DNA from: a bacterium
GTDB lineage: Bacteria; Cyanobacteriota; Vampirovibrionia; Gastranaerophilales; Gastranaerophilaceae
Length of the DNA stretch: 5,493 bases
Direction of reading: 5' to 3'
NCBI GenBank assembly: GCA_017995595.1
Contig: JAGOIO010000105.1
Coordinates: 1 to 5,493, forward strand
Shown: piece by piece, positions 4,727 to 5,493 of the stretch
Layout: every line of letters starts with the position of its first letter
How positions within the stretch are numbered: position 1 is the stretch's first letter
The notes under the pieces: generated by a model
What the model was told of the DNA's origin: nothing
Databases searched by the model: none
Seen by the model: the letters and a program-made list of their open reading frames with translations, nothing else
Position numbers and translations under genes: made by a program

Positions 4727-5377
4727 CTATTTTAGTGTAATGTTAGAAGCTGATTGAAGAGAAACGTCATCTTCTGAGTCAACAAAGCTCAAGAATAACA
4801 ATTTAATTAATTGGAAATCATCTTCAAATCTTTTAACAACAGATTGGAAAGAGTTGTAGAAAATAACGGCAACAATGGCAACGCCTAAACCAAAAGCAGT
4901 AGCGATTAAGGCAGAAGCGATACCGTAAGCAACAGCAGAAGATTGATTACCTTGAGCAGATAAATCCTGGAAAGTATAAAGGATTCTGACAACAGTACCA
5001 AACAAACCTAAGAAAGGAGCAACACCACCGATTGTACCCATAATAGTTAAATAATGTTCCAATTTTCTTGTAGCTAAGCTTTCAGCAATATCAAAAGAAC
5101 GAGAAAAGCCTTTCTTTTGTTCAGAGAATATTCTTACAGCTTCTTCTGTAACTTCACCGATAACACCGCCTAATTGAACGGCTAAATTTTGAGCTCCGTC
5201 AAGATTGTTTCTTGCTAATTCTTTTTGTAATCTTGGGATAAAAGAAACAACATCTCTTTTGTTTCTTCTGTAGAAAGAAAATCTGTTAACCGCAACAGTA
5301 ATAACCAAAATTGAACAAATCAAAATTGGTAGTAACACTGCCCAGTCTTGTCCGATTGAATGTAAAAGTAAATCCAT
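4727..5377 (-). CDS. exbB: ExbB/TolQ/MotA-family proton channel protein
   Basis: ExbB makes the inner-membrane pentamer that, with ExbD, turns proton flow into mechanical work on TonB- or TolA-like partners. The 216-aa protein has three membrane spans: about 13-31, 111-134 and 148-174. A cytoplasmic loop lies between the first two and a charged tail follows the third. Family marks are APFLGLFGTVVRIL (120-133) in span two and YGIASALIATAFGLGVAI (151-168) in span three, including the polar Thr that lines the channel. AGAGGA at 5388-5393 lies ten bases before the ATG and fixes the start. It heads an operon with two exbD genes. There is no N-terminal signal extension as seen in some longer ExbB proteins. 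TolQ is possible, but no tolA, tolB or pal gene is in view. Confidence 0.93.
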   Translation of the reverse strand: MDLLLHSIGQDWAVLLPILICSILVITVAVNRFSFYRRNKRDVVSFIPRLQKELARNNLDGAQNLAVQLGGVIGEVTEEAVRIFSEQKKGFSRSFDIAESLATRKLEHYLTIMGTIGGVAPFLGLFGTVVRILYTFQDLSAQGNQSSAVAYGIASALIATAFGLGVAIVAVIFYNSFQSVVKRFEDDFQLIKLLFLSFVDSEDDVSLQSASNITLK

Positions 5378-5387
5378 AGTTTTTTAT

Positions 5388-5393
5388 TCCTCT
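5388..5393 (-). promoter_or_regulatory. Ribosome-binding site of exbB
   Basis: AGAGGA on the - strand, ten bases before the exbB ATG, is the strongest Shine-Dalgarno site in the window and decides the start at 5377. I see no clear promoter in 5394-5457, so exbB may be read from an upstream promoter. Confidence 0.7.
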
Positions 5394-5427
5394 TTTTTTT
5401 GTGTAATAACTTTTTATTTTGTTTAAG

Positions 5428-5443
5428 TCAGGCAAAAGCCTGA
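5428..5443. other. Stem-loop between the upstream gene and exbB
   Basis: TCAGGC and GCCTGA form a perfect six-base-pair stem around a four-base loop. On the - strand, the direction of the genes, no T tract follows, so it is a poor terminator. T-rich sequence follows it only on the + strand (AATTATTTTTT). It could act as an RNA-processing or stability hairpin between the upstream gene and exbB, or as a partial terminator. Confidence 0.45.
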
Positions 5444-5457
5444 AATTATTTTTTAAA

Positions 5458-5493
5458 TTAGTATCCTGTTGCACCAAAGACGTTGTAATCAAA
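5458..5493 (-). CDS. C-terminal end of an upstream leftward gene (fragment)
   Basis: Read leftward from the window edge, one frame gives FDYNVFGATGY followed by TAA at 5460-5458. A second frame hits a stop at once, and the third runs on into exbB without family resemblance. The eleven residues are too few to name a family. The stop lies 80 bases before the exbB start with a stem-loop between, so the gene may belong to the same transcript. The call rests on frame choice and spacing only. Confidence 0.4.
   Translation of the reverse strand, partial: FDYNVFGATGY

Noticed and set aside
5286..5492. A - strand frame covering the exbB start and upstream region
   Set aside because: It overlaps the ExbB N-terminus in another frame. 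The shorter frame ending at 5458 is more consistent with gene spacing.

Overview
The window is strongly AT-rich and densely packed, and it reads as ordinary bacterial chromosome carrying a small accessory insert. MurG, FolC and an ExbB/ExbD proton channel with its own ExbD duplicate point to a Gram-negative-type (diderm) bacterium. Base composition and protein style would fit an AT-rich, gut-associated lineage such as Gastranaerophilales (Melainabacteria), but that placement is a guess from general resemblance; nothing in the window proves it.

Left block, + strand (1-2202): the 3' part of murG, whose N-terminus lies before the window, then folC starting on TTG two bases after the murG stop, so the two are probably translationally coupled. 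A structured 3' region and a strong intrinsic terminator with a perfect 14-bp inverted repeat close this unit. It converges on leftward genes, and a weaker leftward terminator lies just beyond.

Middle block, - strand (2206-3781): an accessory islet. In the order of transcription it holds a type II toxin-antitoxin pair (a RelE/HigB-like killer protein of the Gp49 type, overlapping an HTH antidote protein), then a stand-alone protein that looks like an ADP-ribosyltransferase of the phage 'polyvalent protein' class. The toxin-antitoxin pair has a near-consensus sigma-70-type promoter with a perfect palindrome between and over its boxes, and its mRNA is predicted to be leaderless or nearly so. 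The pair lies between two identical 43-bp direct repeats, each of which is a leftward intrinsic terminator. One serves the upstream exbD gene and the other serves the antitoxin, giving a 704-bp promoter-toxin-antitoxin-terminator unit.

Right block, - strand (3797-5493): an exbB-exbD-exbD operon encoding an inner-membrane proton channel that energises a TonB/TolA-type partner, with well-placed Shine-Dalgarno sites. No TonB gene is in view. At the right edge, the last eleven codons of another leftward gene can be read.

The most interesting part is the islet at 2308-3781: the duplicated terminator suggests how the toxin-antitoxin unit may have been gained or could be lost, and the putative ADP-ribosyltransferase next to it has no obvious partner.
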